Translations under genes and position numbers: made by a program
Assembly: GCA_033439295.1 (NCBI GenBank)
Contig: JAVTLE010000011.1
Coordinates: 1,860,082-1,924,081 of the forward strand
Source of the DNA: Deuterostichococcus epilithicus
Taxonomy: Eukaryota > Chlorophyta > Trebouxiophyceae > Prasiolales > Stichococcaceae
Direction of reading: 5' to 3'
DNA length: 64,000 bases
Notes under the pieces: model-generated
The model's input: only the letters and a program-made list of their open reading frames with translations
What the model was told of the DNA's origin: nothing
Databases searched by the model: none
In this document: piece by piece, positions 1 to 12,948 of the stretch
How the letters are laid out: every line of letters starts with the position of its first letter
Position numbering within the stretch: the first letter of the stretch is position 1

Positions 1-3000
1 CCGGCATCGGCGGCCGGGCGCCGGGTGGGCCGCGAGGGAGCAGCGGCCCCGGGGCCACAGCACGCTGCCCTGGCTGCGCGAGCGCAGGTCACGGCGGCGG
101 CGCACCGAGCCCGCCACGCGCGCTTCGGCGCAGGCGGCCACCAGCTGGATGATCTGTGCGGCGGACTGGCGGCAGACACCACGGTCCGTTGCCGCAAATC
201 GGTCCATGGCCGCCACCTGCACGTCAGGCGGGCCCGTGCTGAGTGGAGGCATGCGCTTCATCTTTCAGGCCCTGCTGGCCTCATCCAAGCGCAGCAGGGT
301 CAGACTAGTAGAGGAAAGCCTGGTGGATGTGGCGAGCTCTGGCAATGCATTGTGGATGTGACAGGCGCCTGACACGCCGTCCAGATCTGTCCGCTGTACA
401 GCGGAGGAGCAGGCAGGAGACCCACCAGCCGGTCGTTGACGACGCGCGGCGGCAGGCAGGGTCGCGCTCGCGCGAGCCAGGGGTGCTCCGCCACCTCCAG
501 CAGCGAGGCCCGCTCGTGTGGCATCGGCCGCAGCATGCGCATCAGGAGGTCCTGGCAGTCGGGCGACAGCTGCACGGCAGGGAGATGGGACGGCGTCAGG
601 TGCGGGAGCCTGCCGCAGCCGCAAGACTCGGGCAGGTAGTCTGCCTGTCGGGCAGGTGGTTCAGCCGGCCCAGCGGCTCGCTGACATGCGCCGCTTTGCT
701 GGAAAGATATTGTCTGCATGCAACTACTGCATGGGTTGGAGTCCGAGGCTGTGCTCTGGAGGAGGAGACACTGATCACAAATGGATGGAAGGAAGCACAT
801 GAAGCAGAGGATCGGCAGAACGTACATGGGGCACAGGCTGCACGTCACCCTTGACGATACGCGCAAACATGCGCTGCATGCGCACAACGTTGCACGCCTG
901 CGCATCCGCCGGCCGTGCGAAGGGGAAGTCGCCTGCAAAGCACGGTGGGGACCAGCTGCCTGAGTCTACAGGCGCCGGAAACTCGGCTGCTGGCAGGCGC
1001 AGCGCGGCGCAGCAAGGCCGGGAGGAGGCCCCGCCGTTTGCGGATGTGCTGCATGCAGCGGTGCCGCAGCGCACTTCATTTGCTATCAGACGCCGGCCCG
1101 GCGCAGCTGTCAGACGCAGAGATTCCTGGCGTCGATTGGCTTGCGAAGAAGGCCGTGCGGCTGGGGAGAAAGCAGATGGCAAAAAGAGAAACACACCTGT
1201 CAGCAGGAGGTATAGGCTGACGCCGCAGGACCACACGTCCGCCTTCTTGCCATCATACTTGTCCTCAAACAGCACCTGCGCAAAAGGATGCCAGAGGTGG
1301 GGCTTCACGTGGGCGAATCGTGGGGTCGTCACTGAGGCCAGGAGCAACCAGGCTGGGCCGTGGCGGGCAGCACACCCTCCACAAATTGAACCTTCAGGAC
1401 ATCGTGTTGACGACAGTGATGGGTGAGTGATCGGGAAGCAGGGCGGCTGCAGCCCAAAGGACACGGACAGATGGACAGGTCTGGGCTGCGGCGCACAGCG
1501 CAGACTCTGCAAAGCGCAGCCTCCGGGCGCGCACCTCAGGCGCCATATATTCGGGGGTGCCGCAGGTGGACTTGGAGACGCTCTGCCCCAGTTCGTCCTT
1601 GGAGTAGCCGAAGTCGCAGATGCGGAGGATGGGCCGCGTGCCCCGCCCATGCAGCAGCATGTTGTCCAGCTGCGGCGGCGCAGCGAAGAAGCGGGGGTCA
1701 GGGAAGGACCGGCCGGGGGGTTGGGTGGGGGCAACCAGGACGGAGCCCCCGGGAGACAACTGCATGGTGTGCTTTCCTGCTGCTCCCTGTGGCAAATCTA
1801 GCAAGCAGCAAGCCAGGCTGAGCTAGGAGGCAAGCTGCACGAAGCTGCGCTTGATTGCAGCCGTCGGAAGCTGGCGCACTGAGCCGCCATGCCGCAACCG
1901 GGAGCTGGGGCCCTCAAATCGTCAGTCATCCTCGAATTGCCAAGCATGGGCGCAAGCCAAGCCTCACCTTGATGTCGCGGTTGGCGACGCCCAGGCGGTG
2001 GCAGAACTCGATGGCGCACACCAGCTGCTGCATGTACCAGGCGGCATCGGCCTCGGGCATGCCATCGATCTGCGGTGCAGGACGCACTCACGTTCAGCTG
2101 CAGATCACGAGCCAGCGCGCAATAGGAGGCAGCGCACTCCACAAGCATGCGACTGCGTGTGGGTTGTCACATGCAGCTGCATGTAGAGTGCCCGTCTGCA
2201 GTCTCCTACCCTCCTCCTAGAGCATACTTGCAGTCGAGTTTGCCGTAGCAGGTGCTCCATGCTAGACGCAAATAAATGAAGCAGCGGCGGCAAGCGAGTG
2301 AAGGTCCGCGGCGCACCCCCTGCTGGCCGCGCTCATCGATGAGCTCGCTCAGGTCGCCGCCGCTGGCATACTCCATGACGATGGCCAGGTGATGCGTCGT
2401 GGGAAACACCTGCGCGGGCAGGGGATGATCGGGGGCTGGGCACGGGAGTCTTTGTTTTGTGATCGGCAAGCTGGGCGTTGCACCGCATGTGCGCTCATGG
2501 CCGCTCAATGCGAAGCATTCCATGCATAAGCCGCCCAGCGGTGCTGAAAGACGCACGCGCCGCGCAATCAGATGCAACTGTGAGACCACCAAAGTTTTCA
2601 AGGCCGCGGCTGACAGTGACACAAGTGACAGGCAGGTCTGGCAGCGCCATGACCGGCGCACTGGCTGGCTGGCGCTCGGGCCCCCGCATTGCCGGTCGCC
2701 GGCGTTACAGGAGGAAGTGCGCTGCAGCCTTGGGAGCATGGGCACACAGGGAGAAGGACTCCACCTCCAGCAGCTGCACGATGTTGGGGTGCCGCCCCAC
2801 CATGCGGTGGTTCAGCAGCTCCCTGGTGATATGCTGCGCGTCAAATGGGGCGCCGAAACGCCGATCCAGAAACTTGATCGCGACCTCCTGCCCCGTGCGC
2901 AGGTCCAGAGCCAGCTGCACGAAGCCAGAGGTGCCCCTGCACGCCATCGCCAGACAGCATGTTTGTGGCCATCAGCAGCAGGGGCGGCGCAGCTGCCGGC

Positions 3001-4207
3001 AGGGTGCCGCAGTGGCTGCCAACGACGCACTCCCGAACGCGAGGCGTTACGCCGGCCAGGTAATCGCCAGAGATCGCAGCGATCTGTGTACCGTGCCGGA
3101 TCACCGTGTCGTGTCCGCCCCTCAATTTGCAGGCATGTACCAGCATGGTCGGCATGCAAGGTATTGCATCCAGCAAGCGTCGCGTAGACTGGAGGCGGGC
3201 CTGCATGCCAAGATGTCGGGTGGTAGAGCTAGTGAAGCTGCTGGGCAAAGTCGTCGCACACGACGTACCTGTTGAGGTCAGCGACCCAGCGGTAGTACGG
3301 GTGTCCCACGAGCGGCTGCTCCAATGAAACCGACAGGGGCAGCGTCGGGGCGGTGCTCGACCGCCTGGCGGCCGCCGGGCCATCTGCAGCGCCAGCGCTG
3401 AATCCGGGCCTGCAAGCGGGCGAAAAAGACAAACATTCGGCTCCCTTACCGATGACCATGTGAAAATCGTCCGCGTTACTTGTTACCACAGCTGCACCCT
3501 CTCCGTGAGACGCGCCTGCGTGAGGAACTGGCTGCTCGGGAGCGCTGATGCATAGCCGGCATCTGATGTTTGCGCACCCAGAAACAAGAGAAATATCTGC
3601 CGAAGCGACAGCGCCACACCCCGTGGGCGGCATTACTTATGTGGGAGCCTCGCGCAAAGCTTGCAAGCCATCGTCCTGGAATGTCAGCTCTCAGCAAGCG
3701 AGAGCCTAAATCTGGGCCTGTAGCCCCTCTTACACTTGGGCCAGGGTCAGCATCATGTACGAACGGAGAAGTAATGGCGCATCAGCTAGAGTTCCAGGCA
3801 GGCACAAGGCACTAAACCGTCGGCGCGAAACAAGCCAGGGACGGGCTCGGCTTGGCGGCGCTCTGACTAACAAACGCTTGCTGACACCTGGGGCTGACCG
3901 GCATGCAGTGTACCAGGCTGAGGCAGCGGTTGTGCAGTGGAGTGCGCGTTGCCACCTACCCCAGGTAGTCAAGGTCCATGGCCGCCATGCCGCTAACGAA
4001 CCCGTCTGCGGAGCTGGCGTGCAGGCGCCTGCGCGGCGGGTCCACGTTTTCCTCCGCTGCTGCCGCCTCCACGCGTGCCTCGCCCCGGCTGGCGACCACC
4101 ATCTCGGCAGGCTGCACCTCCGCCTCGTTGGCAGAATCGCCCCGCATTCGCCGCTCGCGCCCACTGTAGCGCCAGCTAGCGACCCGCAGCTTACCTGGCC
4201 AGCCCAT
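1..4207 (-). CDS. SNRK2: SnRK2-like Ser/Thr protein kinase A (3' end beyond window)
   Basis: A plant/algal SnRK2-type kinase, a family that phosphorylates stress-response targets. Ten exons were found, all in phase: 3960-4207, 3269-3409, 2765-2936, 2317-2409, 1968-2069, 1535-1669, 1197-1275, 826-932, 426-569 and 216 down to the window edge, giving 479 visible residues. About 130 residues precede the kinase domain. Visible motifs are the glycine loop [14 protein letters not shown] lysine, [12 protein letters not shown] catalytic loop, CDFGYSK, the activation segment GTPEYMAPE and the SnRK2 hallmark [13 protein letters not shown]. After the conserved HPW the tail ([13 protein letters not shown]) matches the SnRK2 box position. 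The first loop glycine is replaced, as in its paralogues. The start ATG at 4207 is the first in frame; a GTAAGC donor just after it means an upstream exon is possible. All key catalytic residues are present, so it should be active. Confidence 0.88.
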
Positions 4208-4919
4208 GCGGGCCCTTTCGCCGCAGACGCCAGTGCCTCCCTGGGGGAGGCTGGGACACCAGGAGCCTATCTGACCGCCGCTGCGTCAGCAAGCACCTTC
4301 GCGACGGTGTCCGGGTACTGCTATCCTTCGACCAGCTTGAGCGCTCGACACAAGCAAGCTCGACGCCCAAGAAACCTCGCACACAGTGATTTGTGCGGAT
4401 AGGAGGAATTGAAGAGCTGGCTGAGTACACGGAAACGACCCCGGAACCTGCGTTGCCGGTGCGAAGCTTCTTGCCACCGGGAGTTTGCCCGAATGGATTT
4501 CGCTGATTCACAACCTCGGTAGTGTTGCCTTTGTGCTTGTACCGGTGGGAAGAAGAAATCCACTCCCGCAAGGTAGTTGCCAAGAATGTGCTCGAAGACG
4601 AATGCCAGCTCATCGATGTACCTCTCCCAAGGGGTACTACACCTTTCTCAGTTCCCACAACTACTTCCTCGAGGGTGCAGAGACTTTGCGATCCCGAGAC
4701 ATTGCAAGGCCCTCGTCCTGCACTCGTCGTGGCACACCGTCGAGTCAACTGCAATGGCAGAGTCCTTGCAGCGCGGCACGCAAGGACTCCAGCACGGCCG
4801 CTGTCCTGTCAGTTTGCGTGCCAGCGCAGCTAGCAGGCCCAGAGACGTCCACATTCTCGCAGGCTCAGGGCCTTGTGCCCCAGTGAACGCCTGCCTGCCA
4901 ACTCGAGTGCCGCCATTGG
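4208..4919. other. Spacer between kinase A and PTA
   Basis: About 0.7 kb between the start of kinase A and the stop of the phosphate acetyltransferase gene, both on the minus strand. It should hold the kinase A promoter and the PTA 3' UTR. I see no further convincing exon, RNA gene or TGTAA signal here. Confidence 0.5.
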
Positions 4920-7900
4920 TCAGGCGCCCTGCTGGCGTGCTGCCAGCGCCTGGACGGCGGTGCAGACGACCGTGTTGACAATGTCTGGCACTGTGCAACC
5001 GCGTGACAGGTCGTTCACCGGCAGCCGCAGCCCCTGCGCATGAGGCATGTCGACCTCGCTGGAGTCGAATAAGATTCGTACGCATAGGGTGGCCAGAGCC
5101 AGGTTCTGCGCAGCAGTGCCTGTCGGAATCCAGGCGCATGTCAACAGACAGGTGTGTGCAGTCGCACCTGCATGATAGGCCCAATGGCCATGCCTCCTGT
5201 GCTCTGCTGCACTGCCTGCATCGACACAAACAGCAACTCCGCCCATTGCCCTTTCCAAAATCGAGCACGCGCAGGCGCAAGCGACCAAGCCAACATTGCC
5301 AAATCGCGAATGCCAAGATTTGGTCGCAATTTCACATCCTGCCACAATCAGTCTGATCAAACCGACTTTTCCATCAACCTCGGGATCCGAAGATTTCTCC
5401 CAAGAGTGCGTTCACGCTGAGTGCACGGCCGCACCTTGTAAGTGTTGTTGGCGCTGTTCAGGTCGGGGAAGATGAGGACGTTGGCCCTGCCCGCGACGTC
5501 GCTCTCGCCCTGCGCGGTGGCATTGCATGCATGATGTCCGGAAAGGGGGATGGTGCCGGGCGACTGCCGACCAAAAGCAACCACAGACAAGGGACAGGCT
5601 CATGCAAATGCCTTGCGAAATCCTGACAGGCCTCGTCGTAGCCAGCCCCCTCACAGCCATCCTCCTCACAACCAGACTGACGGCCAGACCATGTGCGAGA
5701 CCATGCACGAGATGCAGCAGCGAACGCAGAAGAGAATCACCTTGATTTTCACGGCGGCGACGGCGGGGTCGACGGCAGCGTCATACTGCAGCGGCCCCTC
5801 CACGAGCAGGTCAGGTCGCTGCTGCTTGACCAGTGCGACCGCCTCCTTCACCTGGCAGTGCGCAAGCTGATCGAATGAGAGCCAGCATCGCACGCGGAAA
5901 CAGGTGCCATTGCTTCAGGGCAACGGATTGGCGAGCTGGAGAAAAGCGCGCCCGACTGGAGGTGCAGGCTGAGTCGATGAGCCATTGCTTATAGGAGCCG
6001 AGGTTGCAGCAGGGCGGTGCTGCTTTATTTCGGGTGCTGTGCCCTGGGGCTGCAGCCTCGCGAGTTGTTCCTGCCGTGGCGGTTCCTATCCGGGAGGCAT
6101 GGCCAGCAGGACACAAAGTGCAAAGCGACCAGATGAAACAGAGGGTTTAGGACGGCACCTTCTCGACCTCTGCGCCGCTGCCGGAGGAGCCGGTGCTGTA
6201 TGACAGCATGGCCACCCGAGGCGGGTCAACGCCAAATGCGGCGGCGCTGCAGTTGCAGCAGTCAGAACTCAGCCAGCGTCGGCGTACTGCCAGCAAGCAG
6301 ATATTTTCCACAAGCGAGTGCTGCTCGTCGAGAGGGCCGCGGCATGCAGCGATTTCATCAAGCTCTGCTGTGCGGCGGAAAGGTTCATTCAAAGCTGCAG
6401 GGGCTCTTACGTGTCAGCGGAGGCGATGGCGATATGTGCCAGGTCCTTTGCCGATGGACTGACGTTGACGGCGCAGTCGCCATACACCAGCATCTGTGCG
6501 GCAAAGCATCTCGTGAGCTGAGCACGATTAAACCCATCCTGAACCTCGGACTAGGAGGCGACAGGCGGTGGCGGCGAGCGGCGGCGAGTGTGTTTGCAAC
6601 CTGACTCACAGCCTGCAGGGCTGGCGAGGCATGCAGGAACAGACTATCTGGGTAGGCTTGCAGCGTCGCAAGATGCAAAGGCGCACCCGGTCGGGCAGGC
6701 ACATGAAGAAGACGGAAGACACCAGCGGGATGGCCTTGGAGCGCAGCACTTGCAGCCCCGGCCGGATCGTCGCCGCCGTTGTGTGCACCGCCCTGCAGGC
6801 AGCCGGCCATCGCATTGACCACATAACATCGAACAGTGATGTTGACTATGTCACACTGAGGCTGTGCTTGGTCTGCAGGAGTGCCCAGAGGCGCGGCCAG
6901 CCGCTGCGGACCGCCCACGGTGCGGCGAAGCAGGATCAACACCGGGTAGACAATGCACGGACACACCCGCTGACCATGCCGTCGGCGTCGCCGGCAGCCA
7001 CAGCCAGGGTGCCCCAGTAGTTGACGTCCTGCGTTGCGCGATCAACTGAGCAGTGCGTCCACAGCACGCAGGGCAGCCAAGATAGTCGAGATTACGGTCA
7101 GCTCATCACCATGCCAGCTGTGCCATCCTCAGCCATCCTGCGCAGCTGTGATGACACAGGCCTGGAGTACTTCACCTCGAGCATGTCCCTCGCCATGTCA
7201 GGTGTGGTGCCCTGCGGAGGCATTGAAGCGAAGCTCAGCGCCACAGCGCCCGCCCCACTGCCCGGCTGGCTGAACAGTGCGGCATGAATGCAGCGCAGCC
7301 ACACGCGACACCGGGCAGCGCCGGCGCTGATGTGCCACGTGCTGCTGTGCAGAGTGCCACTGCCTGCGACCGCACAGCTTGCAGGGCAGGCGGTCTGCAG
7401 CCTCTGGACAGGCCAACTCATGGCCGCCTCCGACCTGAGACGTCAGGTCGACGGCTGCTCGGCTCATCTCGGCGCGGGGGACCGTCGCACCTTGTGCTTG
7501 CGCGCCTCGCACAGCAGCTCCACGTACTTCTGCTGCCGCGGCGAGGTGGCCGGGTCCTCGACGGTGCAGTTGGAGATGTCCACGCCCAGCTTGTCTGCCT
7601 CAGCCTGGGACCGGAGCCAAGGGGGGAGTACTGAGTCTGCAGGGGCAGCACTCGGGCACCACAGCACCAGCAGGCCTCGTGCAGCGTGCTGTGCTGCCGC
7701 AGCTGAGCGGCGGGCTGCTGCGGGAGGGGAGACAATGCATGCTGCCATTGCTACAGCATTGCTGCAGCTGCTGGTGTCGCCGGCAGCTGCAGCGATGGGG
7801 CGCGGCGCCACAGCGACCTGCTCTGCCCGCCATTTGTCGAGCCGTTCCCACGCTTTGGCCCCTCTGTCTCTGCAGCCTTCCTCCCCAGCTGCAGTCGTCC

Positions 7901-10900
7901 CCAGCAGCATGCCCGGCGCCAACGTGTTGTCCGCACGTCTACCTCTCTCATCCTGCATTTCCGCAGCCGGTCACACCTTGACATCCTCCTCCGGGCCCAG
8001 CAGCACGATGTCCGCGAGGCCCCGCCGCGCGATTTGCTCCGCAGCATGCAGCACCCGCGGTTCGGTGCCCTCTGGCAGCACGATGCGCTGCCGCGACTCC
8101 GTGCACCTGCGGCAGCAGGGTGCGGGCACACAATGGGGGTTCCAGGCGAGCAAGAGAGGAGAGCCGCAGCAGGGGGAGGCTGCTGTGCGGGCTGTAGCGG
8201 CATTGACGGATGAGGTAGGTTGAGGGGGCGGTAAGGGTTGCAAGGGCAGCGCGTGGCATCTTGTTGCCCAGTGCTTCCAGCTGCCTCAGAGCAGCTGAAA
8301 CCCGCGCACGAATGGCTACTCACAGGCGGCATTAGCAGGGAAGCCAGGCGGAGTTATCGTAGAGGCACCCCGGGCAAGGATGCTGTAGAGGGTGCCCGCA
8401 ACGCCAGCTCAGTTGCGCGACGGCACACCTCAGAAATGCCAGTGCGTGCAGGCCAAAATGCTCACATGGTTTGTGCAACTCAAACCCCCGGCCCCTCTCT
8501 GAAACAAGAGGTCTGTGTACCTCGGACGTACATCAGCACACAGGTGACTGCTGAGTCGATATCGGCTCTCGTACAACTTGGAGACAGGTGGCAACTTGAC
8601 CCGTACTACTTTGTACTAAACAGGGATTTAATAAGTAGTACTGAGGGGGTAGCTTGGTGACTAGGCGCTGTCGTTTTACTGGCGGACGCATGAAAACCTT
8701 GCAGCGGGTAGAGTGGATGCCCGAGATCGCTCAGCAGCAGGAGGGGAAGCACACCGGCGCTGCAGGGTGTGCATGAAGGCCTTGGGAGTCTGGCGCTGCG
8801 AGGCCGGCGGCGCCTGCAGCGCAGCGGCCATCGCCTCCCCGTCGACATGCCTGCATCAGAAGATAAGACTGCGTATCTCCGTATCTGCGCCCATGACCAG
8901 GTGCACGTGTTGCCCCAGGAGCGAGCCGCAACAGTGGGCCCAGCCGTTGGCGGGTGTCGAGCCTGGTGACGCGGCTGGAGGCGCCTCTACGGTCACGTCT
9001 CCCCACGACCACACACCGCGCCTGAGCAAGCAACACCAGCTCTCGTTTCCCTGCATAAGCATGACTGTGCGACCAGGTCTGCGGGCTAGCCAGCAGATTC
9101 CCCAAGCGCAGGTGGAAACTCCCCAGCAGCCCACCTGGCAAACAGCGTTTTGGCGCGGTCAATCTTGCCGGCAGAGGACGGCAGCACATCACCGCCCTCC
9201 AGGCCACGCAAGCTCGCTAACACCTCCTGCAGGAGCATGAGGGTGTGCGTTAACACATAATATTGTGCATCACCCTGACTGAGCCCGAGTGCAGCCCGCC
9301 GAGCCTGGGCGGAGTGGTCTATGTGAACAAGGTTGCCATTTTCAACCAATTCCTTCTTTGAAGATTGCTGTGCAGACAACCGGATCAAGCACCCTGCCTG
9401 TTGCCAATACCATGCCACGCAGCATCACAGGCAGAGATGCTCGCCACAGTCGATCGAAAATCGCCCAACAAGAAGAGTCGCCACAGCTGATTCAGGCCGC
9501 TTGGAGCACCCTACCTGCAGCGGCTCCCGCGCCAGCAGCACCGGCGCCCTGAACACGGAGCCCATGGCGCCCGACTCCAAGATGGCCTGCACCCGCGGGT
9601 CTGCGCACCGGACAATCTTTTCCTAAAAGTAACGTTGTGAAATCAACCACCGAGGCAACCATGAAGGGTGAGGGCAGCCACGCGCTTGAGGCAAGGGCTC
9701 GCGCCACATATCCCAAGCTGCATGCCGGCCCGCATTGAAAGGCTGGAAGGTGCACACTGCCTGCGATTGGCAGTGTGGCGCAGGTGCTGCACAGTGCTCC
9801 AGAGGCCGCGGCAGACCAGCGGGCTGCCGGACGCCGGACGCAACAGGTGCAGGGGGACAGGGACGCACCCATGCGGTCGGAGTCGGTGATGAGCACGCCG
9901 GCAGGGTGAGGCCCGCCGCCCGCAGCCTGCAGCGTCAGACAACGCCTTGTGGCAAAGACTTTGCAAACCGACCTTCATGCTGACGGCATGTAGGGCGCGC
10001 ACTGCACAAGACACAGGCAGTCAGCATGGCACCAAGAGTGGCAGACTGATCGGCGTGTGCGCAAGCCTTGACACGCCGGCCTGGCCCAGGGAGGTTACAA
10101 TTCAGGTACAGCAAGGTACATTCAGGTGATCGAAGTCACGATGCAGCGGGGAGGCGAAACAGGCAGCCACAACGGGCTGAGGGTCCAGGTGTTTCAAGGT
10201 CAAACCTGTGCGGCACCAATTGCCAGGACGATGTCGGGGCGGGAGGCGGGGGTGATGACCAGCGGCCGCCCGCGGCAGGCGTCTACATCGGACAGCATGT
10301 CTGTCAGGCTGCCGGCTGCGACCACCACCTGGCGACAGAGACATTCAACATAGAAGGGCTGGCGCCAGCTTTTGTGGGAAAAGAACCATCCTCCCGCATC
10401 GCGACTTGGCGAACAGCAGAAGTCCAGGCTCCCGCATCTCACATCCGCGACTGGCAGCGCAGCGGCGTGCTGCTCAGTTGGGCGGTGCAACACTGCGGAA
10501 CTGAAGGCAACCGCTTCACTACGCTTGCGGAAGCGGATCCCCAAAGCCACCTTGTCGGCAGCGGCATCGAGAAGTGCCTCCCGGCCGGCGACCAGGCGCG
10601 CGGCCAGCCGCGCCGCCACAGCATCCAGTCGCACGCTGCCCAGCAGGCCGTCTGCCGGCAGGCCGCCGAAGCAGGCCAGCCCCGAGCCTTCCAGCGCCGC
10701 ACGCAGCTCGGCGAGAGCCTCGTCCGGCGCCCCTGGCGGCAGCTGCACAGGCAGCGGCAGCAGGAGCCTGGGCCAAGGGGCGCCCTTGCATAGTTGTTCG
10801 AGCAGCCTGAGTGCGGCAGGCCGGCGAGCCAGTGTGACCAAAAAACCCCTCGCGCGTCCCGCGCGCAGCTTTGCCCGGTGCACTCGGCGGTGTTGCCAGC

Positions 10901-12948
10901 AGTGCATCCGAAATGACATCAATGACCTGACTTTGAATTTTTCTCTCACGTGGGGAGTGATCGCAGGTCTAGCTCTGCAGAGTCCGGCATATCTTCACGG
11001 GACGCAAAGACGGAGCTCCCTGCTTCCTTCAAGGTTCAAACTCTCCAGTTGCCGACCCGGTGTGACTGCAGTGATGGACGCACCCGATTGACGACCAGGC
11101 CGAGCACGTCAGCGCCCTCCTCCTGAATCATGTGGCCCGCAATGGTTGCCGACTTGGCGATGTCGCCCGGCGACTGCCTGTGGGGACATGCCTCATCTCA
11201 GAGATCTGACAATGACATCACCCGCAGGGGTGATGAGGTGACAGGTCTCCAATCGTGCTCCAAACAAAACTCGTAAACACTTGGTGAAGGACCTGGTTGG
11301 TACACTTGCTCACCCCGGCTGCATGTCCAGCGCCATCAACACAGGGCTGCTCAGCGTTGCTGCCAGCCTCGCGTTGAGCGCCAGCCGGTCGCCCGGCACG
11401 CCTGCAGGATTCAGCCAGTTCAGTCATCAGGGGCGCAAGCTTCTGCTGCTGCTACTGCTGCTGCTGCATCGAGACGTCCCAACTTCTGCTGCGGCGGTGC
11501 TGACCATGGTAACGCTTTTGACACAAGAGCGGCGACCATGGCCGCCGCCTTCGGCAACCCTAGACCCCTTCACTCCACGCCTCGCCGTCTGGCAGTCACG
11601 GTACTGCGAGCGGCAGTGGCGGGCCAACCAGCCATTTCCAGTTGCGTGCCGCCCACAGCAGGGCAGGCGGAGCCCTGGCAGAGCCCTGCGCCCATGTCCA
11701 CCGACGCCAGGCTATGCGGCGCCGCGCCCGGCACACATGACAGCCGCCTGAGCATGCAGCACCGAGCGACTCCTCACCGATTGGGCCATCCTCGTGCGTT
11801 CCTTCCACCAGGACCAGGCCATGCGCCGCGCGCAGCGCGTCGAACCGAGCGTACACGTCGTCAAACAGGTCCTCCGGCTTTTTGGCCGCCAGCGCATCGA
11901 CGACGTCCTGCCTGTGGGCGGCAGAATCAGGGCGCTCGGGGCGCTGAGGCTGCGACCGGGTCATGATGGCATGTGTGCCGCCGACGCAGCGGTGGGCCCT
12001 TCGTGGCAGGGGCGACGCGCTCGGTGCGTGCAAGGCCGGCTGCGCCTGGGTACCTCAGCCAGCGCAGCGGGGAACGCTGTCGCTGCCTCAGGATGCATCG
12101 GCAGGGCGAACCCTGCTTGCAGGCGGCTGTGATACCCTACTGAACTGTCCCGGCGCACCTGCTGACGCCCAGCATCGCGCCGGGCTCACCGCTGAGGCTG
12201 AACGCCTTGTGCAGCAGATCCACATGTCGCGGCAGGCCAGTGGTGGACTGTGGGAATGGAAGGCCCGCTATTGGCTGAAAGAACCCCTGCGCACGCGGCA
12301 GACCTCCTGTTCGGTCTTGCAATCAGACGAGTCAAAAGGTTTCGACATCGTCATGTTCAAGCAGTCGCTATGCGCCGCCATAATCTGGGCACCGTGTCAC
12401 CGTTGCCACCAGGCATGGCTGTGATAAATCTTCATAAAGGCGCACCACGTTGGTGTAGTGGTGCTCGAAATAATCCTAAGAATATGCAAAAACCACAAGC
12501 GTTAGTCCCAGCATTACAATCGAATTGCTGCATGATGCATGTGACAGTTGATGATGTTGAATAATCTAGTGCCGATTTTGCAATCAAAATCAAAGCCAGA
12601 AGAAGCTGGAGAACGACAAATAAAAAGGTTCACCATCAGGCCAACCAGCAACGGCGCATTCCAGCGCCGCCCCTCCACATTGAAAACATACAAGCTCTTG
12701 GGGCGGGGCGGCGACGCCGGCGGTGCCGCGTCTCCCTCGCGCCGCACGGCGGCGCTGCTGATGGCGCACCGGCCCAGCTCGCCGGCGTACCCACCTGCCG
12801 CATCACGCTTATCGGTCCCCGCTTGCAATTGGTGGCGCTCCAACCTGACATGTTTGTCGGACCCCAAACGACTGACAGATTTTGACGTTCTGAGACCAAT
12901 GCAACCCAGAGGACTTTTTGGTGGGTCCACTTGCATTCGTTGAAACAT
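4920..12948 (-). CDS. PTA: Phosphate acetyltransferase (phosphotransacetylase), long form
   Basis: Interconverts acetyl-CoA plus phosphate and acetyl phosphate plus CoA; in green algae it works with acetate kinase in fermentative acetate metabolism. The order is that of long Pta proteins: a P-loop-like N-terminal domain (KSLYVFNVEG, VLVEGTHEDGPIGE), a middle DRTGG-type region (RPLVITPASRPDIVLAIG, GVLITDSDRM), then the catalytic PTA domain (RIVLPEGTEPRVL, GDADGMVSG, VHTTAATIRPGLQ, PLVSSVFFMCLPDR, VAMLSYSTGSSGSG, LLVEGPLQYDAAVDP, ANVLIFPDLNSANNTYK, LPVNDLSRGCTVPDIVNTV). Phase-consistent exons: 11778-11911, 11314-11401, 11084-11177, 10551-10742, 10206-10328, 9869-9926, 9515-9622, 9135-9226, 8755-8850, 7977-8106, 7491-7604, 7176-7211, 6967-7028, 6687-6792, 6411-6493, 6159-6246, 5741-5851, 5435-5509, 5168-5215, 4920-5033. 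Two N-terminal exons (about 12620-12948 and 12159-12330) have uncertain joins. About 800 residues. The sequence before KSLYV may be an organelle targeting peptide. Confidence 0.93.
8603..8641. repeat. 9-bp perfect inverted repeat in a PTA intron
   Basis: GTACTACTT at 8603-8611 and AAGTAGTAC at 8633-8641 pair perfectly across a 21-base loop. It is in the long PTA intron between the exons at 8106 and 8755, the least GC-rich intron of the gene. Confidence 0.8.

Noticed and set aside
4200-4760. Minus-strand frame upstream of kinase A ending ...RKGPHGLAR
   Set aside because: A GTAAGC donor follows it, but no acceptor in matching phase leads into kinase A; the composition is not clearly coding.
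12450-12475. tRNA A-box-like text (TGGTGTAGTGG)
   Set aside because: No B box or foldable cloverleaf follows, and it sits in an intron of PTA.
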